Source: Suillus spraguei
Lineage: Eukaryota; Basidiomycota; Agaricomycetes; Boletales; Suillaceae
DNA: 64,000 bases
Assembly: GCA_016800925.1 (NCBI GenBank)
Contig: JABCPU010000305.1
Location: 1 to 64,000, forward strand
Direction of reading: 5' to 3'
Positions 32,204-42,617 of the stretch are shown in pieces. The notes under the pieces are model-generated. The model had not been told where the DNA came from. It worked only from the letters and a program-made list of their open reading frames with translations, and searched no databases. The translations under genes and the position numbers were made by a program. Position 1 is the stretch's first letter. Each line of letters begins with the position of its first letter.

Positions 32204-32679
32204 TGTCACAACCCACAAAACGAATTAACGCTAGGGCAGAGACTAGGACTCAAACTAAGGTTGTCACAGGAAAAGAGAGGAGCAAGGACGTCTTGGATTG
32301 CTACAGGTGTAGATACAAGAGGTTTGAACTAAAGAACTACTACAGCGAAACTAGCTAACTATATACACATATTGAAACTGAGATATAAACTGAGTTTGAA
32401 ACTACTAGCCAATCATAAAATAGAAATGAGAATCGTACGATGTGATGATTGTGACATTGTTATGACATCATATTCTAGAAGGTTCTAAGATCACGTGACA
32501 CTATCTTATCTTATCTTATCCGATAGCATCATAAAAGATCTCTTCGTCTTCATCAGGAAGTTCAGTTATAGAAGCGGTTATAGGGATTTCAATGGAGTTT
32601 GTGTTTGTCTTAGCGCTGGGTTTAGACGCTTTAGGGAAATTGAGGAAAGAGTAATGATTTGTATTTGGAATTCGTGACA
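32204..32679 (-). repeat. 5' LTR of family C
   Basis: 476 bp; I found no difference from 26142-26617. Promoter TATATAG at 32359-32365 (minus). It also holds a copy of the pol tail frame, here without its body. Confidence 0.96.
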
Positions 32680-32839
32680 CCAAGAGTTTGCTGATCTCAC
32701 AGAAGTGACTCATTTGCTGACCATAGCCTGGGGAACATAAACAGCCACCTACGTACAACCACATTATCAGTCATTGGTATTTGTCTGAATCACTGACCGT
32801 GGAGATATTTGGTTTTATAGGTCTTTATCTATAGATCAT

Positions 32840-34774
32840 TTATCTAAGAAGACATCGGGACAGGGGATCTGCTGGGTTGGATTTGCTAGCGATGTAAGTT
32901 GGGTGGAAAGAGTGTGCAGTTGGTAATCCTGATAGGAATTGAGAGATTTGGCGGAAGACCTGATTGATGGCTGTGTTTCGACTGCGTCCATTTTTCCAGC
33001 CTTCAATGACTCCCTGATTGTTGCCGTACACTTGGAAGTGTCGCTCTGATCTATCCAGGGCGACAATGTGTCAAATGAGAAACTCAAAACTGACTGCTTC
33101 AACCCATCCGATGTCTTTCTGTCCATCCTGCGTCGACCACCCTGGATATAACTTCCAGGCCTTCCAATACTTACCAATGATAATCCCAATCCTGATGCCA
33201 GAGCTAGCATCTGAAAAAGCTTGAAGGTCATGTAACGAGAGAGGCCTGGGAATGTCACGTCCAACAAACGAAGACTGTAAGAGGTGCGACCACCAATCAA
33301 GATCTGTCGTCAAGCTTTTAACCGGCCTATGAGGTAAAAATGGCCGAGCATGACAAACCCGGAGCATTGCCTCGAGGTTCGTGAGATATGCTCTACCTTG
33401 TGGGAATACCAAAGTGATGTGTAGAAGCTTGCCATGCAGCTTCTGAATGTCAATAAGGGTGTGTGATTGTCGGTCTTGCCAGTCTTGTAAAGCAACGATG
33501 TACTTGTCCTTCTTTTCCTGTGATAGAAATACCAAATTGTCTGTGAGGTTCCACATAAGACCGCCATATGGGTTAGAGTAGGCAAAAGAGTTGTCTTTTT
33601 TCAGATTCCAGGGAGTTTTTGTGTCCTTAGAGGATCAGTCAATGTCATCGAAGTTGAAGGTGAACATCTCATCTTCCATCGACTGTGGTGAAACTCCAGA
33701 AAGATCAAGAATAGGAAATTGACAATCTTCATCAAATTCTTCAATGGTTCCATCATCGAAGATGTGACCGCTGAACCATTTATGGCCACCTTCTTGATGG
33801 TTACTCCTCTGAATGATGTCACAATGCAATTGTGCCCGCTGTCTGTTATAAGCTTCAAGGAATTCTCTCTGTATATGGAAAAATAGATGGTTGTCGACCC
33901 ATCTTGATGCAGGAGTGATACCTTGGGATCTACTAATGTCCAGACCAGCATCTGTGACGCAGCCGTAAGCTCCTGCCGATGGTGATATTCCAAAACAAAC
34001 ACAAGTGTTGATGCAAAATTGATCATCTGCAACTTGGACCACCACTGCTGGCCATTGTGAGTAATGTAGAGGTATCATGCGATAAGCTTCCGACACATCT
34101 CTGGTCGCCATTTGAGATCCTGGGGGTAAGCAGCTAATGATAAGAGCCATGGTATGGAACGTTCCCCAGGTACTGGGAAAATCGTCCGAGTCAATACATG
34201 AGTTGATGGATGGATTAGGGAATTTTGAGGAAGGTTCATGAGGGAATGAGTAATCTTGTATAACACGGAAATCTCCTGGATGACCGGGTTTCGGGATGAT
34301 TGATAAAGGCGACGATTGGAATGGACCAATGAGTTCCTCAATCTCATTTGCTATACACGGACCGATATATCTTTCTTTTTGTAATTCAGACTTAATGATA
34401 GATTGAAATTCGTCTTTATAAACAAGAATAGAGTCTTTATTTGGGGGGATCTGAGTTTTCGTAATGACAGGAAGATTAAGAAGAAAACCTTGTCGGAGTC
34501 CTTCAGGAATATGGGGATATCTATCAATGAGTCCAGCTTTTGTAAGACAGGCTTCCCATGCATCTGGGTCATAAGGTGTGAGAGCCTTAAGCTTTCTGCG
34601 CTCGAGTACACACTTGAGCTCCATGAGAGGGGGTAGCACAACCGGAGCAGAAATGTCGGCAGTCGTGAGTGGTGTCGCTGCATCCTGTAACTCTTTGCCA
34701 GTCACTGCAGATTGGGCATCCATCTCGCATGATAAGGACTTTGCTGAGTCGAGTGCATAGGGTATTGGATACAT
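32840..34774 (-). pseudogene. Reverse transcriptase-RNase H of the DIRS-like element
   Basis: RT block: LSIIPKPGHPGDFRVIQDYS, first catalytic Asp in ATRDVSEAYRMIPLH, then ASRWVDNHLFF in place of the usual YxDD (VDNH, typical of this family only in part). RNase H block: FSDASSGI, then VYGNNQGVIEGW, where relatives have Asp in place of the first Asn, and YIASKSNPADPLSR at the end. In-frame TGA codons at 33635-33637 (expected Trp) and 33071-33073 (expected Arg) interrupt it; these and the Asp-to-Asn change are all G:C to A:T transitions. Confidence 0.75.
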
Positions 34775-36465
34775 TGTCCCAAGTTCTTGGCGCTTTGCAC
34801 TTGATAATCTTGTGCGGGTGCCTTCCCAAGCAGACAGCGCAAACGGATAGGGGGGTTCCGTTTGCGCTGCCTCAAAAATCCCGACATGAGTGCTTGTTTG
34901 GCTCTAGGGATGGTGAGCGGCAGCGGTAATCACGTCCTGGACGTGGTGAAAAGAAACACTGACGATAATCACATGATGGGCGGGTGTTGTCTCTGCCTCT
35001 ATAGTTTTGACTGGAAGGCGGAGCCGCTGCGAGAGCGCTGATCTGTTGATCCATCTGATGATGGGAGTAGGGTTTTGGTGTGATGCAGTGGTACACAAAA
35101 TGGATATGTAACGTGTGGCATGTGGCGTGAGGCAAATGAAATGTAGCAGCGGGCATGTGGCATGTGGCATGATTTGAGTGAAGCGATCAACGTGTGGCGC
35201 GTAGCAAGGGTGGATCAGGATGTATTGAAGTATGAAGTTCATAACAGATAAGAGAACAGAAGATGTTAGCTTATGATAGATGGCTTTAAGTCATGAAAGT
35301 CTGACCTTGTAATCTCTCTGGTTATCCAATCTTGTGCGCTCACTAAAGTAGACATTGGCTCTAGTGTGCTCTAAGAGAGTCTCGTTGATTCGAGATAGAT
35401 CATACACGCCATTGACCGACTTGACTGCAATGTGCCAGTATTTCCTTTGTTCTGCTTGATATACAAGCAGAGCTTTCTGAGCCAAAGGATCAGGCTCTGA
35501 ATGAAACTCGTGGGTCTGTAAATTTCTCCAAAAAAGGGCCATCATTCTGACATGGTCGGCAGGCCATGCAGCCTCTTGCATTGCCTCAATGATACGTGGG
35601 CATGCTTGACAGAAGTTTTCAAAGGTAAGATGTTGATCATCGATGACAGCTGCTGCGTTTCGTGTTGAAGCAGCCGATACCCATGCGGTACTGCCCCCAC
35701 CCAATGTGGCCATAATCATGGCGTCTTCATCAATGGAGCTCTTGAGTTTGGTGTCCTCTAGTCCGCCATTGGTAAAATACCAGAGTTCAACATAGTCTCC
35801 TTTGTCTACATCAGGAAATTCACACATTCCTTGACGTGCCCTTATGCGGACTTATTTACACTTAACTGCCTTGGTGAAATTGAATCTACTTGTCCAAAAT
35901 TTCAATGTGAATGAATTCAGAAAAAAAAAGTTGAGATATATTAATATACATGTTTTATTGTATTTCGCACTCAAAAAATATAAGATATGCCAGGTGAATG
36001 ATGTGAGAGAGAGCAAACAAGTTTTGAGATAAGTGAGTTAAGCTGATTAAGCATGTTAAGGAATGTGTGAATTTCCTGATGTAGCTTGCGAGTTGCGTAA
36101 GACGGAAGGATGACAGGCCTTAAGGGGACATCAAGATTAGGAACAGCTGAATACTTATGCTTGTTCTTCTTCTTGTCCTCCTTCCTTGATGCTTCTTCCT
36201 CATCAAGACGCTCTCGTTCTTGTCTCTCTCTGTCTTTGTCATCGAGTCTCTCAAGGTTTTCTCGCCGTTCTCTGTCTTCTTCTACTTGTGCTTGCCATTG
36301 AATTTTGTTAGCAACGTTCTGCGCTTGCCATATATTCCTGAGAACTGTAACTGCTTGAGCCTCAGTCATGTTCTCATTGATAAGTTGAAGCCTTGTGTCG
36401 GCGAAGACTTCATCTGCATAGTTCGGACAGATGCTCAGATTCGGGTCGCTTGGTAGACGAGGCAT
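34587..36465 (-). pseudogene. Gag-like protein of the DIRS-like element
   Basis: First exon from ATG 36465 (MPRLPSDPNL...) with a long charged coiled coil of Glu/Arg/Asp (residues about 55-110). An AT-rich intron-like gap (about 36090-35830) follows. The second block (35827-35291) begins near DKGDYVELWYFTNGGLEDT and has a conserved Trp-rich core (ENFCQACPRIIEAMQEAAWPADHVRMM). The last part (to 34587) has Cys/His-rich motifs: VCLGRHPHKIIKC, then CPICSDW ... HFCSGCATPSHGAQVC, probably zinc-binding. This set is found upstream of RT in Agaricomycete tyrosine-recombinase retroelements. Frame changes near 35290 and 34880 break it. Confidence 0.55.
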
Positions 36466-36900
36466 TCTGAAGATGAATGAATTATTTTATTAAAGTAACT
36501 GTATCGGAAAGCGAAAGGACGAGTGTTAGGACTACGAGTTGTCGAGTACGGAGGTTTCTCAAGTCGTAGTACGAAGCAAAGAAGAGATGTCCCAAAAAGG
36601 ACATCTGCCGCATAGACGACATTCTACGTTCGTCCTCGTTCCTCGGACTCTCTTAGAACACAACCTCAGCGAGACCCCCAAACCTCGTCATTCCTAACCC
36701 TCAACCGCCCCAATCCTCATCTAAACCTTGTTAGATAGGAATATATAATCGTGATTCCATTCACGAACATACTAGTATTATATATGATGTGCTCTATGGA
36801 AAGGGTTAGGAATGACGAGGTTTAGTGAGGTTTGGGATGTGCTTTAAGACTGCTTGTAGATAACTCACTATACCAAGTGTTGGCGCTGCGCGCCGTAAGT
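36466..36900. other. 5' non-coding part of the DIRS-like element with a 21-bp-arm hairpin
   Basis: Contains a perfect 21-bp inverted repeat, 36681-36701 (AACCTCGTCATTCCTAACCC...) and 36802-36822, with a loop of about 100 bases. It could be a small nested inverted-repeat element or part of the DIRS-like 5' region. No gene seen. Confidence 0.6.
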
Positions 36901-37003
36901 CCCGTTTACATAAGATAAAGTTTGGCGACGCTTAGCAGCAAACCGGCGAACTCTGCTCCCAATTGAACTGAATGAATTGAGCAGCCCCGGCGAAATAAAC
37001 TGT
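36901..37003 (-). repeat. Right inverted terminal repeat of the DIRS-like element
   Basis: Reverse complement of 22801-22943: CCAAACTTTATCTTATG, GGTTTGCTGCTAAGCGTCGC and GAGCAGCCCC are recognisable, ending AATAAACTGT at 37003. It lies about 210 bp upstream of the MFS copy A start codon. Confidence 0.7.
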
Positions 37004-37212
37004 TATTGAGTAGGGTTATTCTTTCCCCCGGTCGCATAGCTTTAGCGAACTTCAGACTCTAACCATATCGCTGGGGACCCCCGAGCCTTACAATCTGCGC
37101 CGGGTCCCGAGATTAAAAGGGATATTCATTGTAAGTACTGCACTTTAAATTGGTTATGAGTACAGAGTGACAACTCATCCGACAATTCGCTTCCCAACTC
37201 TCACTTATGCTA

Positions 37213-39598
37213 ATGGCTCTAGAAAATGTTAGCTCCCGGGAGCTGCAGTCAGAAAAGAAGGCAGATGACTCAGTTGAAGTCGATGTTACCGACTCGAATG
37301 ATGTCGACTTTGTTGCTTATTATGAGCAGGCTGCTGGCCGTTTAGTAGTCGGCCCCAAGTGTGTGGCTGTTGCTCGCTATCCTGAATCCATCGTTGCTCA
37401 TTCGTTACCTGTCAGACAGGCGAAGGTCGAGTTTGGGGAGGTAATGGCTTCTAGGCTCAAGCTCAGCCCTGATGGGTCGAAGGTTCTCTGGCCTCAACCT
37501 GCCGATGACCCGAACGATCCACAAAATGTTCTTCATTTCTCACTGTCACCAGTCCCTTTTACTAACACTGAGCTGTTCATTCGTAGTGGACCGATTTTCG
37601 CAAGAATATGCACTTGATCATCATTACAATGTCTGCAGTGGTACCTGACTTCGATTCTGCAATTGGTATGTATTTCGCCCTTGCCTGATACCTGTAGTGG
37701 TGAATTTGTGAGATACTTTTATTGGTGCTAGGAATCGCCTCCATTTTTGCACTCGCTAAAACTTACGAAACGACCTCGGGTGTCATCAATGATCTAACGT
37801 CAAAGTACGTGATTATGCAATCGTTCGTTACATTCAATGACGATTGGTTGAAGCTGGAGCATCTTCCTTCTGGGTGAGGTCATACCATTACATGGGAATA
37901 GTCCATTCTCATCTGTAGTCTAGGTTGGGGAGGCATCTTCTGGGTCATGCTCATGAGACGCTATGGTCGACTGCCAGTGCTCTTCTGGAGTCAGGTATAT
38001 ATTTCCCGTTATTTGGTTGATACGAACTCTGAAACCTTTGAGTGCAGCTTTTTGCGCTTGCATTCATGATTGGCGCCACATTAGCGCCGAATCTAGCCAC
38101 CTTTGCAGGTATGTGGACGATGATTTGGTATTTATTGGACAATGTTAACTGTTGATGAAGGGATGCGCTGCCTGTCTGCATTCTTTGGGTAAGCAATCAC
38201 GTTGTTTATTCCTGCGTTAAGCTGACTACGGTTTCAGAACGTGCCCCCAGGTGACAGTAAGATTAGTTGCAATTCTCATGATAGTGTCAAAATTTACCAA
38301 CCTTCAAGGGTCTTTATGTCGTGACGGATATCTTTCCCTTCCATCTTCAAGCACGGAAATTGAACATCTGGACTTCAGGTTTTGTTGTGTCAGAACATGA
38401 ATATCTTTAGTGAGGGAAACATTTCTCACCATCTTATAGGTCGCCTTTCCTATCACCATTTGTGTTTGGCTTTCTTGTAGCGCGCGTAAGGTACGTCTCA
38501 TAGTGTCTTTGATTTAGAATATTTATCAATTATTGGATAGCTGGAGGTGGGCCTATGCTATAGGATCCATCTACAACGCTATAGTATTGTTTCTCATTGT
38601 ATTTTTTATGGAAGAAACGTACCTTCTGATGTGCTATTTCTTCTTGGGGCCATGACATTGAATTTTTTGCTCCAGTATGTATGACCGTCGCCTCATATCG
38701 AGGCCACCGCGAACTTCCACGGGACTGCGATATCGATTTGAAACTTTGATAGGTATTACTGGGTACAATATAGCGAAATACAGACCACGATGGCCGGAAG
38801 TTCTATTGGCATCTTTGGATGTCGCTTGGCGTCCTCAGTTTTTCTTGGTAGTTCTCTTTGAGGTGAGATTAAATAAATTGCTGACCATACTCACCAATCT
38901 GCTGACCTTCTGGAAAGGCATTTGTTTTCGGGTTCTCAATCGGTGTGAACGTGAGCGTTTCTGTTTTGACATGCAGTAATAGACTTGATAACTTTTGTAG
39001 ACGACGAATGTTGTCTTCATGGGATCTCCACCTCCCGTCGGCTTTGGCTTCAGTCAATATGCCATTGCTGGAGCATATGCGACTCCAATTGCAAGTTTTT
39101 TCCATCTATGAAGTGTGCATGACTACCGTACTCAGCTTGAGGTGTTTAGGTTGCCGTTGTGTTTGGCGAGCTCATTGGACGTCACGTAAATGACTTCATC
39201 ATGAATCTAAATATTCGAAAAAATGGCGGTTTCTTCGAGGCCGAGAGCCGCTTGTGGTATGCAAATTCAACCGAGGATCTTTTACAAAAGATTAGAGCTG
39301 AGAGTTTGTGTAGGACCTGTTACTTAGCCATGCCGCTTTATATCTGTGGCTTTTTGACACTGGGTGCTGGGATACAAAATCTCAGCAAAGCCGCTCTCAT
39401 TATGGGCTGGGGCATTGCATTTGTTGCAATCACCCTCAACACTGTTGCAGTATGTGAGTCTCTGATCTAATGTTTGAAGTGTCGTGAGATAACGATCTAT
39501 ATTATTAGATGCATACTGCAATGACTGCTTCCCTCGCAGGGCAGTAAGTGACGCATACATACTTGTTTGTATTCATGTGACACCTCTCACTTCTAGGG
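37213..39598 (+). pseudogene. MFS transporter copy A, 5' part (split by LINE)
   Basis: Twelve-span DHA1-type major facilitator, plasma-membrane exporter family, substrate unknown. Start at 37213, matching copy B; an in-frame ATG is also at 37207. Spliced reading is continuous: DDPNDPQN | WTDFRKNMHLIIITMSAVVP (intron 37528-37586), GIASIFALAKTYETTSG, SNWSIFLLGWGG, MRRYGRLPVLFWSQ, TCPQVTGLYVVTDIFPF, LVARVSWRWAYAIGS, MEETMYDRRL, SIGVNTTNVVFMGSPPP, VVFGELIGRHVND. At least 14 introns of about 40-90 bp were placed. One, at 39091-39149, has a GC-AG pair (GCAAGT ... TTTAG). I found no stop before the LINE, so the gene was probably functional when hit, just after the acceptor of a late intron. Confidence 0.85.
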
Positions 39599-39814
39599 TT
39601 TTTTTTTTTTTTTGTGTTCTTGTTTATTGTCCGTTGGGGCGAGGCCCTATAGTAGACAATATGTACAATATGTAGCTGGATGCGTGAATATACTATGTGC
39701 GGGGGGTGTCTTTTCTAATGGTTCAGGCGCTAAGGCGAGAACGGGGACGCCATCTTAAGGCGAGTCTAGGGAGGTGTGTGGCGTGTCTGTCTTCCCTCAC
39801 TGTGGCGGTTTTAT

Positions 39815-40592
39815 TCATCCGTCCTTTGGGTCTGGAGGTGTGACGTCTCCAAAGATTGTCTCTAATCTCCTCGTGCGTGCGACGAACTTCAGCAGTTCCT
39901 TGACTCCGTCTATGTTGCTCAGAAGGTACTGGAGGTTGGTTGCTTGGGGTCCTGCTGCTGCCCGCAGGGCAGCTCTCTGTCTAGCGTACTTGTGGCATGA
40001 CATGATGAAGTGGTGAACCGATTCGTCTCGCTCGTTGCATTGTTGGCAGCGTGCTGTGGGGGACTTTGCGATTTGGTGGAGGAATTTGTTCAGTGGGGCG
40101 TGGCCAGTGCGTAGCTGGAATATCAGCGAGCTGTGGCGGCGTGGTAGGTCATCTGTGATGTTCGCGAAGTTCTTGGATGGGACGGTTGGGTCGATTGTGT
40201 GGATTCTCTGGAGTCGCGGAGAGTCTAACATGATTGATTTTGCCTCCTGCTTGATTAACGCGTAGAAGGTTTGCTTGGCTGCTGATTTGCTGAGGGGGAG
40301 GGTGAGGGGGTTGCGGGCTCTGGTGCGTAGTGAGGCTGGTAGCAATCCTCCATCTGACGTTTCTCCTCTTGCAGCTCATTTTGCGTGTTCGTCCGCAGCC
40401 TCGTTTCCCGCTATGCCCTTGTGGCCCGGCGTCCACCTGATTACGAGCTTTCTTCCATCCGCTTCTGGCAGTAGGTCCCTTATGTCGTCGTGGAACTTGT
40501 CGATGAGATAATGACCGGGTTGGGAGTGGAAGGAGCTCGTGGACCTTATGGCCGCCTGGTTGTCCACTCCCAGTGCCATTGTACCCTCTCCC
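39815..40592 (-). pseudogene. LINE ORF2, 3' part (RNase H end and C-terminal domain)
   Basis: Continues ORF2 after the gypsy insertion: RNase H catalytic Asp in GVDNQAAI and the H/D pair in WTPGHKGIAGNEAADEHAK. A basic, Leu-rich linker and a C-terminal zinc-type motif follow (CQQCNERDESVHHFIMSCHKY, C-x2-C-x7/8-H-x4-C form), ending at 39815 with GDVTPPDPKDG. A frame change near 40376-40350 separates the two blocks. About 200 bases of 3' UTR and the A tail follow. Confidence 0.85.
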
Positions 40593-41361
40593 TGTTAAGA
40601 CTGTACTCAAGGGTAGAGAGATCCGAAGGGCTTTGGCCTCAGTTCGTACACTGTGCCCCTTTCTCGAGTAATGCCCTTTATTTCAGGGAGGAGTTATTCG
40701 TCCGAAGACCCGGAAGGGGTTGCGTGACGGATCCGGGTGTCCGAAGGTGTCGGATGTAATACGTCCGAAGGTAATTCGGAACGTAAGGAGGGGAAAGAGA
40801 TTAAGGCTAGTTTCGGAACAAGTTCCTAACTAGAAACTAACGGAGATGGACTATCCGAAGATAGAGTCGGAGGTATGGACTATAGGAGTCAATCCTAAGT
40901 CTCGGAAGGTGACTTAAAGCGGAGAGTGACTTAAGTCCGGAGGAGGCAGAATGAGCAGAATCTAAGATGATATTCGAACTAAGGTTCTACGGAGATCTAC
41001 AAGTGGTTTATATACAGTAAGTATCTAAGACGGATAATCAGCAAGTCCGGGACCGAGGGCTATGTACGAAGTGTAACGGAAGTCTATTAGTTATTGCACA
41101 GCGGATCAGTAAGCATGAATCGGAAATGAACACAGGAAACGGATCAGTAACACAGGACGGAAATATAAACAGCCGGAGTACCGGTAGTAGGAGAAATGAC
41201 GAAAGGAGATAGACGCAGATGTTCACCAGGGAGTTAAGGTGCGAGAAGTGAGTACATTCGGATGGGTGGTCCGGACAGGATCTGTGGAACGGACGGATAT
41301 GGAAACGATCGGATCTGGACGGATATGATCAGATCTGAGATTAGAAGTATGGTATATGACA
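40593..41361 (-). repeat. 3' LTR of family A copy 2
   Basis: 769 bp, TGTTAAGACTG...ATATGACA on the plus strand; appears identical to 47764-48532. Confidence 0.97.
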
Positions 41362-41556
41362 GTATCCCCCCCTTAGGGCCGAACCCCTGAGGCACAAGAA
41401 GCGTCGATCCGGATCGGACAAGATTAATGCGAGACGATGGGGAAGTTTGATGGTTGTAGTGCTGAGTCTGTAATCCAACAGATATACGGACGTCAGACGT
41501 CCGAAGTGATTCCTACCCCCACTTCATATCCTTGTTAACAAAACTTGTCTCCTAAC

Positions 41557-42571
41557 ATGTCTGGAAAGAAATCCGATGCCCCTAAGTCTGCTGCCGACCT
41601 TGTGGCGGATCTGGAGCAGCAACTGGCGGCTGCTAAGGCTGCAGCGGAAGCCGAGGCGGAACGGAAACGGAAAGAGGCGGAGGAGCGGAAAAGGCAGGAG
41701 GAGTTGAAGCAGATTGAGTTGGCTGAGATCCGGAGGGAAATGGAGGAAAAGAGGCGGAGGGCACTGATTGAGGCTCGGGTGAGTGCTGTGGACTCTCCCA
41801 GATCCGGATATTGATGGGTTGGCAAAGGCCAAGGCTGCTCCTGCGTCCGGAGCAAAGGATGGGTACTGCTCTCGTTGCGTCACTAAGGGCCGGATGTGCC
41901 AGTGGGGTGATGCTGAGAAGAATGCCATGGTGAGTCGTCCGAAAAACTTCGGATCCGCTGATTTCAACGTTTCGTAGATTAAGTCCTGTGACGTCTGCCG
42001 GAAAGACAAGGCCACTTGTCCTGGAAGGCCCGGATTCGTTAAGGGGCCTAAGGGCCGGAAGAGGCAGCGTCCTGCTGGTACTCCGTCTCCGAAGGGCAAA
42101 GGCAAGCGCCGTCAGAGGAGTCCTACTCCGGATGTGGCGGACGCGGATGTCTTCTCTAATCCAGTCACTATTGAAGGTACGGATGAGGATTTTGTGGAGT
42201 ACGATGACCAGGCTTGGGTGGCCGCTGCTAATGGCATCATTGCTGAGTTGGCGCGGACCAACGGACTTCTCCAAGATGGTATTGCGGCAGCGGAAGGGAG
42301 TCGGATTGCCATGGAGCGGATGAGCTCCACCATGGAGGCCTTCCTCCAGCAACAGAGGGAATTCCAGGCCCTGCTCATCGAGGAAATCCGGACCGGATTT
42401 AGGCTTTCCGTTTCTGCCGGATCCGACAAGGATGGCGCTGGTGAGGAGATTGGGGAAGAGGTGGCGGATGAGAATGGAGGGGAGATGGCGGATGGAACTG
42501 GGGAAGAGATGGCGGATGGGACTGGGGAGGAGACTGGGGGTGCCGGAGGTGAAATGGAAACTGGTGCTTAG
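41557..42571 (+). CDS. Antisense spliced Zn2Cys6-like gene within family A copy 2
   Basis: Lies between pol and the 3' LTR and runs against the element. Exon 1 41557-41778 (74 codons, MSGKKSDAPKSAADL...), intron GTGAGT...CAAAG, exon 2 41828-41929 (34 codons), intron GTGAGT...CGTAG, exon 3 41978-42571. All junctions are in frame, giving about 305 aa. Order: Ala/Glu/Arg-rich coiled coil (about 5-72); cysteines 88, 91, 98, 112, 115, 122 with spacing C-x2-C-x6-C-x13-C-x2-C-x6-C, as in fungal Zn2Cys6 clusters; basic tract (KGPKGRKRQR ... KGKGKRRQR), a likely nuclear signal; coiled coil (ANGIIAELARTNGLL...); Glu/Gly-rich acidic tail with repeated GEEMADGT. DNA binding is inferred. The frame is broken in the older copy (4607-5619). 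Confidence 0.75.
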
Positions 42572-42617
42572 TCCAGATCCGGATTTCCGCTACTGCCCTC
42601 AATGTACTTATATTTCG

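Larger units (their letters stand above)
26142..32679 (-). mobile_element. Ty3/gypsy chromovirus family C, young copy (TSD CCAAG)
   Basis: 6538 bp with two 476-bp LTRs that I could not distinguish by reading. Flanked by CCAAG at 26137-26141 and 32680-32684, inside the DIRS-like element. Minus-strand order: 5' LTR, priming site 32191-32201, about 0.8 kb leader, gag, protease, RT, RNase H, integrase, chromodomain, purine tract GAGAGGGGGTAA (26618-26629), 3' LTR. The pol frame runs 164 nt into the 3' LTR. Despite the young LTRs, gag and pol contain several one- or two-base frameshifts. Confidence 0.96.
22801..37003 (-). mobile_element. DIRS-like (tyrosine recombinase) retroelement, split by family C gypsy
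   Basis: Minus-strand order: gag-like protein, reverse transcriptase-RNase H, tyrosine recombinase. There is no integrase or aspartic protease. The ends are inverted copies of one another (22801-22943 and 36901-37003), and no target duplication is visible, as expected for recombinase-mediated insertion in DIRS elements. A 6.5-kb gypsy element (26142-32679) sits between RNase H and recombinase. Without it and its CCAAG copy the element is about 7.7 kb. Stops and indels in all three genes mark it as dead. Confidence 0.7.

Noticed and set aside
36901..37003. Inverted repeats at 22.8 and 37.0 kb as ends of a DNA transposon
   Set aside because: All genes between them, apart from the nested gypsy element, belong to a tyrosine-recombinase retroelement and no target duplication is seen, so DIRS-like ends are the simpler reading.
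41038..41226. Recurrent 62-aa open frame (MNICVYLLSS...) at 4087, 41038 and 48209
   Set aside because: It lies within the family A LTR, is repeated only because the LTR is repeated, and crosses the predicted promoter and RNA start.
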